Shown: positions 1 through 8,824 of the stretch, piece after piece
Layout of the letters: each line of letters starts with the position of its first letter
Position numbering within the stretch: position 1 is the stretch's first letter
Source of the DNA: Prorocentrum cordatum
Taxonomy: Eukaryota; Sar; Dinophyceae; Prorocentrales; Prorocentraceae
Assembly: GCA_963575745.1 (NCBI GenBank)
Contig: CAUYUJ010005769.1
Span: forward strand, 57,790-121,789
Direction: 5' to 3'
DNA length: 64,000 nt
Notes under the pieces: generated by a model
Database searches by the model: none
What the model saw: the letters and a program-made list of their open reading frames with translations, nothing else
Told to the model about the DNA's origin: nothing
Program-made: the position numbers and the translations under genes

Positions 1-505
1 AGAAAGGTTCTTACTCTCTTAGCTTAAAGGGGCCGGGCAGTGCAAAGCGCCCCGGGCGGTTCCCCCAGTCCCCTGGGAGCGGTTCCCCCCAGTCCCCTGG
101 GAGCTTTAATTTTAGCTTTAGCTTTAGCTTTAGCTTAGCTTTAGCTTAGCTTTAGCTTAGCTGTAGCTTAGCTTTAGCTTAGCCTTTCGCTTAGCTTTTC
201 GCTTAGCGCTTAGCTTAGATTTAGCTTAGCTTTAGCTTAGCTTGAGCTTAGCTGTAGCTTAGCTTTAACTTAGCTTTAGCTTAGCTTTAGCTTAGCTTTA
301 GCTTAGCTGTAGCTTAGCTTTAGCTTAGCTGTCGCTCAGCTTTAGCTTAGCTTTAGCTTAGCTTTAGCTTAGCTGTGGCTTAGCTTTAGCTTAGCTTTAG
401 CTTAGCTTTAGCTTAGCTTTAGCTTAGCTTTAGCTTAGCGTTACTGTTACTACTAATGCTGCTTTCCTAGGGGTTCCAACTCCTAGGTAGGGTCGCACTG
501 GGATA
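1..505. repeat. Left arm of a long inverted repeat bounding about 10 kb
   Basis: This arm matches the reverse complement of 9693-10023. Both arms share an outer block (rich in AAAGGGGCCGGGCAGT and GGCGGTTCCCCC), a central 11-bp minisatellite and an inner block containing CCTAGGTAGGGTCGCACTGG. By eye the non-satellite parts are about 85% alike. The arm begins at the window edge, so its true outer end may lie upstream. Confidence 0.85.
109..440. repeat. 11-bp minisatellite TTTAGCTTAGC
   Basis: About 30 copies of TTTAGCTTAGC with scattered substitutions (for example GTAGCTTAGC). It is not the TTTAGGG telomere repeat. The right arm carries a shorter array in the opposite orientation. Confidence 0.9.
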
Positions 506-850
506 ATTGATGATATTCCTCTTGGAGACCGACGGGCCCGACTTCACCCTTGGACTGCCGCCCTTCTGGGGCTGCTGCTGCTGCCCCTGACTGCCCAGCC
601 GGTGCCCCCCTGCGTGATTGCTAGGGGACGCAAAAGGACAGACCTAGAAGAAGAAGAAGAAGAAGAAGAAGAAGAAGAAGAAGGAGAAGGACAGACACGC
701 CATAAGCATGTACCTTTTGGCGCTCCGCACGGACTTCTTGGACCCCCCTCCCTGGCGCGCGAAACGCGCCAGGTGCGGCGCCGGAGGCGCCGCCAGGGGG
801 CCCCAGCGCGTAACCAAGAAGTCCGCACGCAGCGCGCGTCTTTGGGCCCA
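506..850. repeat. (GAA)n tract and a GC-rich hairpin element (family H6)
   Basis: A (GAA)n run lies at 646-689. Positions 716-835 form a long hairpin with arms rich in GCGCTCCGC-GGACTTCTTGG and a GGCGCGC core. Related hairpins occur near 25.2, 26.3, 48.9 and 57.6 kb, so this is a dispersed inverted-repeat family. No gene was recognised. Confidence 0.65.
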
Positions 851-1180
851 CGCTTTCTGCCTTGGCATTGGCTTCATCCGTTTGTTCTGCGGCGCTTCCA
901 CTTATCGACTTCGCGGGTACATTCCCGACCCACCTCTCATGATGCCCGGGCTGGGACGCTGGTCCTGCTTGTTTCTTGCTTCACGCGCGGCACTCGGCAT
1001 GTCAGGCCTGGCAGCGTCCTGTGCTAAATCCTTTGGCTGTGGCTTCGCAACAGCGCGCCGTTTACATCTTTTCCCCTCGGCAAAACCAGCCGCAATCATG
1101 ACATCGCCCTCGTGCGTTGCATATGAAGTGCATATGACTGCATCAAATCTGTGCCGCAGCGTGAGACGAGGGACACGATA

Positions 1181-1647
1181 ATGGCCGCCGAGCAGCCGGA
1201 ATCATCGCATTGGCTTTTGGAGCCTGGAGTACCAGGAAAAGCCACGGAGCAGGAAGAAAGAATCGAGACACGGATGACTGACATAATCGCTGTGTGCGCA
1301 TCCCCACATGGCCCAAACGAGCAGACATGCAATTCGGCGTCGCGCAGCGTCATGCGGAAGGACTGTGCACAATACAAACACGCGAGCTGCAACCCGTGCG
1401 GCGACGAGGCTGATAGAAACCATGCCTGGAACTCCATCGCGCGGGACGCGGGCGCCAGAAGGGGAAGCGCGCCGTCTTCATCTGAAGACTCTGCTTGGCT
1501 ATTCGCGCTCCGTCGTAAAAACATGTTTGATCCGCGGGTCGAGGGCGCACCTCTTCCGGTCGAAGCCGAGCGGGCCGCGCGAAGCTTGAATCGACAAAGA
1601 GGGGTCCGTCGTAAAGACATGCACCTCTTTCTTCACTGCTGCCTCGC
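1181..1647 (+). CDS. Candidate reading frame inside the 10-kb inverted-repeat unit
   Basis: An open frame starts at ATG 1181 (context GATAATGGCC) and begins MAAEQPESSHWLL. It is hydrophilic, of mixed amino-acid composition and free of simple repeats until it runs into the duplicated segment at 1648. The codon mix is less GC-biased than in the confident exons. The opposite strand is also open over 174 codons here, so the coding strand is uncertain. No domain was recognised. It could be an exon, cargo of the 10-kb unit, or chance. Confidence 0.25.
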
Positions 1648-1713
1648 GTTTGGCCCTGCCTCCGCGCGCCCTCCTCTTCGAGGGCCTGGTCGCTCCACCG
1701 CCGCCGCCTTTTT
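1648..1713. repeat. Left copy of a 66-bp direct duplication
   Basis: It begins GTTTGGCCCTGCCTCC and is about 90% identical to 1876-1941. The two copies abut the two ends of the element at 1714-1875 exactly. Confidence 0.85.
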
Positions 1714-1875
1714 TGAAGGGGCCCTGGGACACACAAATAAATACACACAAATAAAAAGATGCCCCATATTTTCCCATATTTTCTGGGTTTCTGTCTTCCC
1801 CCCCACTTCCCATATTTTCCCATATTTTCTGGGAATCGCAGATTAATTGTGTCTGTGTGTTTTTTCCCCTCCTGA
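1714..1875 (+). mobile_element. MITE-like element, family M4 (TGAAGGGGCCC...CCTCCTGA)
   Basis: Starts TGAAGGGGCCCTGGGACACA, contains repeated CCCATATTTTCCC and ends TGTGTGTTTTTTCCCCTCCTGA-like sequence. Other copies are at 2001-2163 (inverted), 5752-5912 and 20364-20523, with a fragment near 14180. The copy at 20.4 kb has a clean 5-bp target duplication. This one has 66-bp flanking repeats instead. Confidence 0.8.
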
Positions 1876-1941
1876 GTTTGGCCTTGCCTCCGCGCGCCCT
1901 CATCCTCGAGGGCCTGGCCGCTCCACCGCCGCCGCCTCTTT
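1876..1941. repeat. Right copy of the 66-bp direct duplication
   Basis: Starts immediately after the M4 terminus CCTCCTGA. Its last bases overlap the start of the next duplicated segment (1937-2000). Confidence 0.85.
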
Positions 1942-2000
1942 CCCACCTCGCTGGGTGCCGTCGCAAGCTCCGACGCTCGCCCAGGTCGGCCGCGCTCTCT
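1937..2000. repeat. Left copy of a 64-bp direct duplication
   Basis: Contains CCCACCTCGCTGGGTGCCGT and is about 92% identical to 2164-2227 at equal length. It ends exactly where the inverted M4 copy begins. Confidence 0.85.
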
Positions 2001-2163
2001 TCAAGAGGGGAAAACACACACAGACACAATTAATCGGCGATTCCCCAGAAAATATAGGAAAATATGGGAAGTGGGGGGGAAGACAAAAACCCAGAAAATA
2101 TAGGCAAATATGGGGAATCTTTTTAATTGTGTGTATTTATTTGTGTGTCCTGGGGCCCCTTCA
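2001..2163 (-). mobile_element. M4 element, inverted copy
   Basis: Reads TCAAGAGGGGAAAACACACA at one end and GGGGCCCCTTCA at the other, the reverse complement of the M4 termini. With 1714-1875 it forms a head-to-head pair of elements separated by about 125 bp of host sequence. Confidence 0.8.
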
Positions 2164-2227
2164 TTTTTCCCACCTCGCCGGGTGCCGTCGCAGGCTCCGA
2201 CGCTCGCCCGGGTCGGCCGCGCTCTCC
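2164..2227. repeat. Right copy of the 64-bp direct duplication
   Basis: Begins directly after the inverted M4 terminus GGCCCCTTCA and matches 1937-2000 over its full length. Confidence 0.85.
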
Positions 2228-3088
2228 GTGCGCAGAGCTCTGGCCCCGTTTTGGAGCGGCGTGCGCGTGCGCTGCGCGGTCGTCGGACGTGCAGTTGTAG
2301 CTGGAGAGCCTGCACAGACCGCATCTCTCGCTGACTGGCCGGTGTTGCAACGCCGCGGGAGGGAGAAGTTGTGAGTGAGAGTGTGTGTGTGTGTGATGCG
2401 TTTCCCTCTTGTGCTCGCCTAGAGCAGCCGCCACCCATGTCTTTCCCATCGTGACTCGCCCCACTTGTTCACCTTCCTGCAATTTCGGGCGGAATTCGCG
2501 CCAAGAGCGACACACCTTGGCTTTCTTTGTAATAGCGTCACTCGGCCGTTGGAAGACAAAGTGTGCGGGTGGCCAATGCCGTGCCGCTTTCGCAGGGCCA
2601 ACGGCTTCGCCGCTACTTCTGCAAGGTTTCTGTGCTTTTGCCTGTCTCGCCGCGGTCACCGTCTACCCTTCACCCCCCTCGCCGCCAAGTTAGGGGGGAA
2701 GCAGCTCAGGGGGGATGGACATCCAGCTGGAACCGGCGGCACATCGCAGACGGATCTGCGCTATGCCCTCGATCACAAGACCGCTCGCTTCTGGGCGGGG
2801 CAGGCTATCAGGCCGCTGTCGCCGATCAGTGGGTGAATGGGGGCCGATGCGTTCCCCCTGAGCCTGCCCCCTCCCCCACCTAACGTTGCCCCTGATGTCT
2901 CTCCCCCTGCTCTCGTTCCGACTCGTCCCCGTGTCGTGTCGCAGTGCGCTGTGCAGTGCAGTTGCCGCCCTTGGGACCTCTGCCTTGGCGCCCGCGCAGA
3001 CGCAAGCCGATGCGCCGCCAGCTGCGTGCCGCCCTTTCCTGACGTGCCTTGCGCTGCATCGGCCTCGAAATGCCGAAATCCTGCCAGA
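2228..3088. other. Stretch without a recognised gene
   Basis: Mixed-composition sequence with a short (TG)n run near 2376-2394. Open frames exist on both strands, but none shows a recognisable domain or convincing splice context. Confidence 0.5.
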
Positions 3089-3250
3089 GATCTTCTGACC
3101 CGGGTCAGTCAGGCCTTGCAGGATCCTGCGCGATCTTGCAAGATCCTGCAGGATCCTGCACCCAAGCCCGGGTCAATGCGACCCTGTCCCTGCAGGATCC
3201 CGCAAGATCCGGCGCTCTGGCTGACCCCCGTCTGCATGGACCCCGCCCCT
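3089..3250. repeat. Dispersed repeat rich in GGATCCTGCA
   Basis: Carries GATCTTCTGACCCGGGTCA, several GGATCCTGC units and GGCTGACCCCCGTCTGCAT. The same landmarks recur in order at 23756-23990. Confidence 0.65.
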
Positions 3251-3314
3251 TGAGCCCCGACCCTGTTGAACAGGATCGGAAAGGCCAACCAACGTTGTTG
3301 AAACGGGGATGCAG

Positions 3315-3560
3315 CGCACTTGGGGCTATTGTAGACAACATCGCCATTTCCAGCATTGGCACCGCACCCCTTTATACTTGTGGATGCCACGACAATGGAC
3401 ACCCTGACAGTCCCATCGTTGAATTTAACATGTGTTTGAAATGTCGGACAAAAGTTCGAACCATCTGTTGAACATGTTTTAGACACCTGGAACTTATTTG
3501 GCAGCATGCTTCCTCTCCATTGGTCGTCCTCCACAACTTTATAACATAGAGTCTGTTCTG
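3315..3560 (-). CDS. Candidate exon, unrecognised
   Basis: The minus-strand frame stays open through comparatively AT-rich DNA. It reads as a varied peptide (for example DDQWRGSMLPNKFQ, then STDGSNFCPTF and KFNDGTVRVSIV). An open frame of this quality in AT-richer sequence is suggestive. Splice sites were not resolved and no domain was recognised. The upstream end runs into a dispersed repeat, so a repeat-derived frame is possible. Confidence 0.3.
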
Positions 3561-3692
3561 GCTCGAAGAACATGTCGTGGCAGGCCCGCAGGAATGTCGG
3601 GTCGGTCGGCCCCTGCTCAGAGACGGGGGTCGCCCGCCCCGTGTCGGCCACGCCCCGCGTCGGCGGCTTCTCAGAGAACGCGCGGGCCTCAC
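3561..3692 (-). repeat. Copy of dispersed repeat R-cat
   Basis: Contains the reverse complement of CCACGACATGTTCTT and of GGTCGGCCCCTGCTC. Forward copies are at about 5200-5625 (interrupted) and 21345-21570. Confidence 0.6.
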
Positions 3693-3741
3693 ATCTACAG
3701 GCAAGGCGCGCGCCTTCTAAGAAGCAGCCTCGTTCCAGAAA
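3693..3741. repeat. Left copy of a perfect 49-bp direct duplication
   Basis: ATCTACAGGCAAGGCGCGCG onward is identical by eye to 3971-4019. The two copies flank the palindromic element at 3742-3970. Confidence 0.9.
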
Positions 3742-3970
3742 TTGGGCGCCCGAGTTATCCGGGGTAACTCGGATCCGGGGTAACTCGGGTTTGGGTTCCC
3801 GAAACAGGAACCCGAGTTATCCCTGACCCGAGTTACCCCTGATGATTCGGGGCTCTGGACGCCCGAACTATCCGGGGTAACTCGGGTCCGGGGTAACTCG
3901 GGTTCGGATTCCCGAAAAGCGAACCCGAGTTACCCCTGACCCGAGTTACCCCTGATGATTCGGGGCTCTG
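3742..3970. mobile_element. Tandem palindromic element (two 113-bp units)
   Basis: Two consecutive units start CGCCCGA(G/A)(T/C)TATCCGG near 3747 and 3860. Each is internally palindromic (GGGGTAACTCGGG against CCCGAGTTACCCC). The pair is flanked by a perfect 49-bp direct duplication of host sequence. Confidence 0.7.
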
Positions 3971-4033
3971 ATCTACAGGCAAGGCGCGCGCCTTCTAAGA
4001 AGCAGCCTCGTTCCAGAAAGCCCTCCCGGCCTC
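3971..4033. repeat. Middle copy of the duplicated host segment
   Basis: It serves both as the right flank of the palindromic element and, from 3974, as the left flank of the M1 element. The same host segment therefore occurs three times (3693, 3971, 4227), each separated by an element. Confidence 0.85.
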
Positions 4034-4226
4034 TCGTCGGGCGAAAGGGGGAGATAGCAAAGGGGGGGTTTGAGAATCAGCTCGCGTAGCTGATTTTCCC
4101 GGCGCCTCCTGGCGCCGGAGGCGGCTATGTATCGAGGAATGGGCCCCTCGGTGGGGCTGAAACCAGCTGCATGCAGCAAATTTCCTAACCCCCCCTTTCC
4201 CAATCCCCCCCTTTCGCCCGACCCGA
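4034..4226. mobile_element. MITE-like element, family M1
   Basis: Terminal inverted repeats read TCG(T)CGGGCGAAAGGGGG and CCCCCTTTCGCCCGACCCGA, with AATCAGCT...AGCTGATT inside. Other copies are at 9178, 37105 and 52157. Here the flanks are a roughly 60-bp direct duplication (3974-4033 and 4227-4286) rather than the 5-bp duplication seen at two other copies. Confidence 0.85.
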
Positions 4227-4286
4227 TACAGGCAAGGCGCCGCGCTTCTAAGAAGCAGCCTCGTTCCAGAAAGCCCTCCCGGCCGG
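4227..4286. repeat. Right copy of the 60-bp direct duplication
   Basis: TACAGGCAAGGCGCCGCGCT onward matches 3974-4033 with a few changes and starts exactly after the M1 terminus CCCGA. Confidence 0.85.
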
Positions 4287-4847
4287 AGGACGAGGAGGAG
4301 TAGGAGGGAGGAGCAGGAGGAGGCAGGAGGAGGAGGAGGAGGAGGACGAGGAGGAGGAGGAGGAGGAGGAGGAGGAGGAGGAGGAGGAGGGGTGCTGATG
4401 GCCTGGTGCCTTACGTGCGACGTGTCCGTCCCCTGCCGGCCGCCCCCTCGTCGGCAGCAGCCCCCTGCCTCCCCCGCTCTGCCTGCCCGGTCGGCGCGCG
4501 CCCCGCCCCCCCCCCGCTCTGTGCACGGAGGCGCCCCCTCTCCGCGGCCCCCCTCTTGCCAGCCTCGAACGTATCCTCCTCCTCCTCCTCCTCCTCCTCC
4601 TCCTCCTCCTCCTCCTCCTCCTCCTCCTCCTCCTCCTGGTCAAAAATGGTCAACAAATGGTCAACAAATAGTTCCCGTTTTATTGTTGGACCATTTTTGA
4701 AGATCCCTCCTGTGGAGGGACAAGCCCGCCTTCGCGGCCAGCCTCCGGGGCTGGGAGCAGAGCGCCGGGCGCCCTCGCGGCGGCCCCCCGTGGCCGAGAG
4801 AAGCCCCCCTCTCCCGAGGGGGTGGCCCTCCCGAGCCCCGTCTGTTT
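4287..4847. repeat. (GGA)n and (TCC)n arrays around a short unresolved segment
   Basis: (GGA)n at about 4287-4391 and (TCC)n at about 4575-4637 form a large inverted purine/pyrimidine pair. The segment between (4392-4574) and the segment after (4640-4847) have open frames on both strands, and no gene was recognised. Confidence 0.6.
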
Positions 4848-5003
4848 GCCAGCCTCGAACGTATTCCTATCCCTAAGATTGACACGCCAGAAGGCGATGA
4901 CGATCTCAGGGATCCGCCCTCAAAAAAGAAGGGGATCCCTAAGATCGGCGTCGTGATGGGGAGATGCGCAGCATAGGGATAGGGATTATGCTCCAGGCTG
5001 GTA
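4848..5003. mobile_element. Inverted-repeat element, family M10
   Basis: Ends GCCAGCCTCGAACGTATTCC and GGATTATGCTCCAGGCTGGT are inverted relatives. An opposite-orientation copy is at 24574-24732, where GATCC flanks both ends. Confidence 0.65.
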
Positions 5004-5375
5004 ATCTGCTGGCTTTTTTTGTCACCCCCGCTCTGCGGGGCTTTTTCGCCCCCGCACTCTCGACCTCTTGCTGCCTTGCTCGCGCGCTGCACGGCACGCG
5101 TGTGGGACACCGCAGCCTATTGGCCCAGAAGAGGACCTGCAGAGTCCGAGACGCGCCGCCGGTTCAAAGTGGTTGCGATCGGCAATACATCAAGTCTTAA
5201 GCAGGGACGGACCGTCCCGGCATTCCTATAGTCATACCACGACATGTTCTTAGAACCCGAACATGTTCTAATAACAAAAGCAATGTTCTTAGAACATAAG
5301 CCCGATGTGATAAAACGAGACAGACTCCGCCAGAAATGTTCTAAGAACATTTCCTGGAAACCACAAACGGTTCTT
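5004..5375. repeat. R-cat dispersed repeat, left part
   Basis: From about 5200 the sequence matches 21345-21520 (GACCG(T/G)CCCGGCATTCC, CCACGACATGTTCT and GGAAACCACAAA). It is interrupted at 5376 by an M3 element and resumes at 5547. 5004-5200 holds no recognised feature. Confidence 0.65.
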
Positions 5376-5546
5376 TCGGGGATGGACAGACCCCCCTTTA
5401 GTAAAACGTGGTTTAGTGAAAACGACCTGAGGCCCAAACCTGGCGGGCGCAAGCCTGGAAAATAACGGCCACGGCGCTCTCGAGAACCGAAAACGGACAA
5501 TTCACTAATCGACGTGTCACCGTTGGGGGTTCTGTCCACCCCCGAT
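5376..5546. mobile_element. MITE-like element, family M3, with TTCTT target duplication
   Basis: 171 bp with ends TCGGGGATGGACAGAC and GTTCTGTCCACCCCCGA. TTCTT flanks both sides (5371-5375 and 5547-5551). The paralogous repeat at about 21510-21540 reads straight through this position and serves as an empty site. Confidence 0.9.
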
Positions 5547-5746
5547 TCTTAGAACATTGTTTGGTAGGGCTATAGGCGAGCCAGGACGCTCCGCCACTGC
5601 TTGCAAGGCCCGAGGGGTGGCCCTCCCGAGCCTCGTCTGCCGCCCGGAGCCTCGGCTGAAAGTGGTTGCGATCGGTAACACACCAAGTAGGGGGCCACGT
5701 GCGAACCCTACCCCTGCCCCCCACGACTTCTGAGGGGGAGGGTGGG
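5547..5746. repeat. R-cat right part and a partial M9 element
   Basis: TTCTTAGAACATTG...GGTAGGGCTATAGGCGAGC continues the R-cat repeat to about 5575. From about 5680, TAGGGGGCCACGTGCGAACCC matches one arm of the M9 element at 17106. The other M9 end lies beyond the inserted M4 copy (about 5913-5935). Confidence 0.6.
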
Positions 5747-5751
5747 GTAGG

Positions 5752-5912
5752 TGAAGGGGCCCTGGGACACACAAATAAATAGACACAAATAAAAGGATCC
5801 CCCATATTTTCCCATGTTTTCTGGGTTTTTGTCTTCCCCCCAATTCCCACATTTTCCCATATTGTCCTGGGAGTCGACGATTAATTGTGTCTGTGTGTTT
5901 TTTCCCTCCTGG
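5752..5912 (+). mobile_element. M4 element nested in an M9-type element
   Basis: TGAAGGGGCCCTGGGACACA to TTTCCCTCCTG, flanked by GTAGG on both sides (5747-5751 and 5913-5917). The outer flanks are inverted relatives (GGGCCACGTGCGAACCC and GGCTCGCACGTGGCCCC), as expected if M4 inserted into an M9 element. Confidence 0.75.
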
Positions 5913-5994
5913 GTAGGGCTCGCACGTGGCCCCCTCCTCCAGTGTCTGTGTGTTTTTTTCTCTCCTGTGTCTGTGTGTTTTTTCCCTCCTCCTC

Positions 5995-6700
5995 CTCCTC
6001 CTCAATCCTCCTCCTCCTTCTCCTCCTCCTCCTCCTCCCTCCTCCCCCTCCTCCTCCTCCTCCTCCGCCTCCTCCTCCCCCTCCCCCTCCTCCCTCCTCC
6101 TCCTCCTCCTCCTCCTCCTCCTCCTCTCCTCCTCCTCCTCCTCCTCCTCCTCGCCCACGGCGCGCCCCGCTCGTTCCGACTCTGAGCCTGCGAAACATCA
6201 CTCCGTGCTGCCTCCCACGCGCCGTGGGGGCGTGGGCCCTGCCCTGCCGGCGGGCTCCTCTGCCCGGAGCCTCGTCGCCGCAGCCCGGCGGAGGAGGAGG
6301 GGGAGGAGGACGAAGAGGAGGAGGGAGGAGGAGGAGGAGGAGGAGGAGGAGCAGGAGGAGGAGGAGGAGAGAGGAGAGAGGAGGAGGAGGAGGAGGAGGA
6401 GGAGGAGCAGGAGCAGGAGGAGGAGGAGGAGGAGGAGCAGGAGGAGGGGGAGGAGGAGCCTCGGTCCGCCCTCCTCCCGGAGAGGCCCGTCCTCCCAGAG
6501 CGGCCCTGTAGGGTCCTGCCCACGGCGCGCCCCGCTCGCGGCGGCCGGGCCTCGCGGCGGCGCGTGTGCATGTGCGTGTGCGTGCGGCGTGCGAGCGAGC
6601 GTGCGAGCGTGCGTGCGTGCGCGTGCGTGCGTGCGTGCGTGCGTGTGTGCGCGTGCGTGCATGCGTGCGTGCGTGTGCGTCATATTGGCGCATCTGGCGT
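5995..6700. repeat. (TCC)n, (GGA)n and (TGCG)n arrays
   Basis: (TCC)n at about 5985-6152, a short unresolved GC-rich segment, (GGA)n at about 6286-6460 and a (TGCG)n-like tract at about 6565-6680. The long open frames here are poly-Ser/Pro/Leu or poly-Glu/Gly translations and are not treated as genes. Confidence 0.8.
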
Positions 6701-7013
6701 ATAGCGTATTCCGCACAGACGTGCACCATGCGAGTCTTTAGAGCAAGTCGCCTGCAAGATTGCTCGCAGAAAGAAAAGCATCCCAAACTTTGAATACATA
6801 GTCAGGGACTTCCAGGGTAGATCTATGATCTAAGTCTCAGCAGTGCGGGCATGGTCATCCAGGGGCAAGGTACATGTGACGGAGGAGCGGGAGGCAGAAC
6901 CCGATAACCAGGAGCAGGGGAAGGGTCAGCATCATCTGGTGAGCGAGAAAGCGCCGCGTGAAAACCTGGAGGCACCATTGTGGGCGCCTGCCGCACAGCC
7001 CCGCATCCACGAT
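6701..7013. other. Stretch without a recognised gene
   Basis: About 300 bp of unique-looking sequence between repeat arrays. No convincing exon was seen. Confidence 0.5.
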
Positions 7014-7215
7014 TGAGGGGCGTGTTGTCCACCACCACCACCATCAGTTGGAGAGGGGGGTCCTCCTCCTCCTCCTCCTCCTCCTCCTCCTCCTCCTCCT
7101 CCTCCTCCTCCTCCTCCTCCTCCTCTTCGTCCTCCTCCTCCTCCTCCTCGCCCTCCTCCTCCTCCTTCCCCCCTCCAACTTATGGTGGTGGTGGTGTTGG
7201 AAAACAAGCTCATCA
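7014..7215. mobile_element. Hairpin element HP around (TCC)n, ACGAT target duplication
   Basis: The arms carry CCACCACCACCACCAT(A/C)AGTTGG and the complement CCAACTTATGGTGGTGGTGG, enclosing (TCC)n. The ends are TGAGGGGCGTGTTG and GGAAAACAAGCTCATCA. ACGAT is present at 7009-7013 and 7216-7220. Sister copies are at 25345 and 39313. Confidence 0.85.
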
Positions 7216-7341
7216 ACGATACTTGCAGGCACAATCGCTCGCCCGCCCTGAAGAGACGGAATGCTGGCCGTGCTACACCGCGCCGCACACTTCAATCGCT
7301 CTGCCTTCCTGTCACGCAGGCAGGCGCACGCGGTCCACACC

Positions 7342-7803
7342 TCAAGGTATCTCGTAGCCTGGCACCCAGCTCCAGTAGCCCCCGTAGCCCCACGCAGGCA
7401 TGCCGGTCGGATCGCTTTCGGCATCCAGGGCCGCAGTGGCGTCCCCTGCTTCTGCGGCCCATCCGCTCTGGTCGGCCTGCCCTCGCCACGAGCCTGACTT
7501 GCCCCTGCTGCCCTTGCTCCTGCTCTTGCCCTTCTGCCAGCTCTTGCCCTGCAGCATCAGGACAGGCGTGCCCTGCGCGGCCTGCTTCTCCTGCTCGCCT
7601 CCAGGCGCGCCCTGGAGTAAGTTCCCCTCTTCACCTTGCATCGGGTCCGTGCCGAAATCTGTTGGCGTCCAGAACCCTGCGTGGTTGCCCTTGTCCCCTT
7701 TCGGGCCCTTTCCTTTGTGCCCCTTGCCCTTCTCCTTGCCCTTCCCCTTGTGGAATCCCTTGATGCCCTCCGGCATGAAATGGCAGTCGAACTTCTCCCC
7801 CTC
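7342..7803 (-). CDS. Terminal exon of a Gly/Lys-rich protein
   Basis: 462 nt in one frame, from an acceptor-like CTTCCCGCCAAG|GAG (exon start 7803) to TGA at 7344-7342. The peptide starts EGEKFDCHFMPEG, continues with a Gly/Lys block (KGKGKEKGKGHKGKGPKG) and later KGKSRSKGSRGKSG, and ends in an aromatic tail GYGGYWSWVPGYEIP. Lysines are almost all AAG and GC3 is high, as in other confident exons. The exon starts in phase 0, matching the candidate first exon at 8929-8825, which would give 188 residues. Basic Gly/Lys-rich low-complexity proteins are frequent in dinoflagellates. The function is unknown; nucleic-acid binding is only a guess. Further exons between the two are possible. Confidence 0.6.
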   Translation of the reverse strand, partial: EGEKFDCHFMPEGIKGFHKGKGKEKGKGHKGKGPKGDKGNHAGFWTPTDFGTDPMQGEEGNLLQGAPGGEQEKQAAQGTPVLMLQGKSWQKGKSRSKGSRGKSGSWRGQADQSGWAAEAGDATAALDAESDPTGMPAWGYGGYWSWVPGYEIP

Positions 7804-7989
7804 CTTGGCGGGAAGCCAGACACCGCACACCACCACCGCGAGCCCTGGCGGCCTGTCACCACCGCTCGTTCTGGGGCACGGACTGACCCGACGTCGCGAT
7901 CGTTTCACAGCGCGGCTCCCCAGAAGTCTGGATCCCTTCCCTGGGACCGGCTCTTCATCCTGAGCTGTTTTTCGCCTGTCCCAGGGTCG
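7804..7989. other. Probable intron sequence of the Gly/Lys-rich gene
   Basis: Lies between the terminal exon and the duplicated block at 7990. No other feature was seen. Confidence 0.4.
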
Positions 7990-8044
7990 AAATAAGGGCC
8001 CCTGGAAGTCGAAAGCTCACAAAAACAATCCGTCGTGACGATTC
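7990..8044. repeat. Left copy of a 55-bp direct duplication
   Basis: AAATAAGGGCCCCTGGAAGT onward differs from 8217-8271 at about 4 of 55 positions. It ends exactly at the first base of the M3 element. Confidence 0.9.
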
Positions 8045-8216
8045 TCGGGGATGGACAGACCTCCCTTTAGTAAAACGTGGTTTAGTGAAAACGACCTGAG
8101 GCCCAAACCTGGCGGGCGCAAGCCTGGAAAGTAACGGCCACGGCGCCCTCTCGAGAACCGAAAACGGACAATTCACTAATCGACGTGTCACTGTTGGGGG
8201 TTCTGTCCACCCCCGA
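8045..8216. mobile_element. M3 element with a 55-bp instead of 5-bp flanking duplication
   Basis: Nearly identical to 5376-5546, with ends TCGGGGATGGACAGACC and TTCTGTCCACCCCCGA. No 5-bp duplication is present. A 55-bp direct repeat abuts both ends. Confidence 0.9.
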
Positions 8217-8271
8217 AAATAAGGGCCCCTGGAAGTCGAGAGCTGACAAAAACACTCCGTCGTGACGTTTC
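8217..8271. repeat. Right copy of the 55-bp direct duplication
   Basis: Begins with the base after the M3 terminus CCCCGA and matches 7990-8044. Confidence 0.9.
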
Positions 8272-8824
8272 GAGCGACGGGGCCACAGACATCCGACACC
8301 CGACATCCGACTCAGACCATGCGGGGTCCTCCTTAGCCCCGACCCGCTCCGCAGGGCTGGCTGCACATCCCGAGAAATGTTAGACGGTGCCGGGCCCGTC
8401 TGGTACCCCTGGATGCCGAAAACTGTGAAAACCTGCCGTCGTGATGTTTTGGGCGACGCGAGCATGTACCCCCTGCGAAATGCTTAAGAAATCATGGGTT
8501 AAGAAATTCATAGTCTCAGAACTTGGATAAAAACCCAACATTTCCATTGAAATCTTAGGATTTACATTGACACGTTAAGAATAATCGAGACTCTGGCCGA
8601 AAGCTCAAGTTTTCTTAAGCATCGCCTAGAGTGTACCCCTGGATGCCGAAAACTGTCAAAACCTGCCGTCGTGATGCTTTGGGCGACGCGAGCATGTCTG
8701 GGAGGAAGTGCGCGGGGTACAGATTCTCCTGGCCTGGTCCAGGCCAGCCTGCACACCAGTCTGAATAGGGGGATCTCCAAAGGGCCTGGCGAATGTGGGG
8801 GGGGCGTCGAAGGTGCTGCTGCAC
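8272..8824. repeat. Intronic region with a duplicated 65-bp block
   Basis: GTACCCCTGGATGCCGAAAA...GACGCGAGCATGT occurs at about 8403-8467 and again at about 8633-8697 (offset about 231 bp) in the same orientation. The remainder holds no recognised exon. Under the two-exon model this is part of the intron. Confidence 0.6.

Noticed and set aside
1-505. Telomeric repeat
   Set aside because: The unit is TTTAGCTTAGC, not TTTAGGG, and it occurs in inverted interstitial arms.
6566-6716. Coding frames through the TGCG tract
   Set aside because: They are alternating Ala/Arg/Val/Cys or His/Ala/Arg/Thr translations of a microsatellite.
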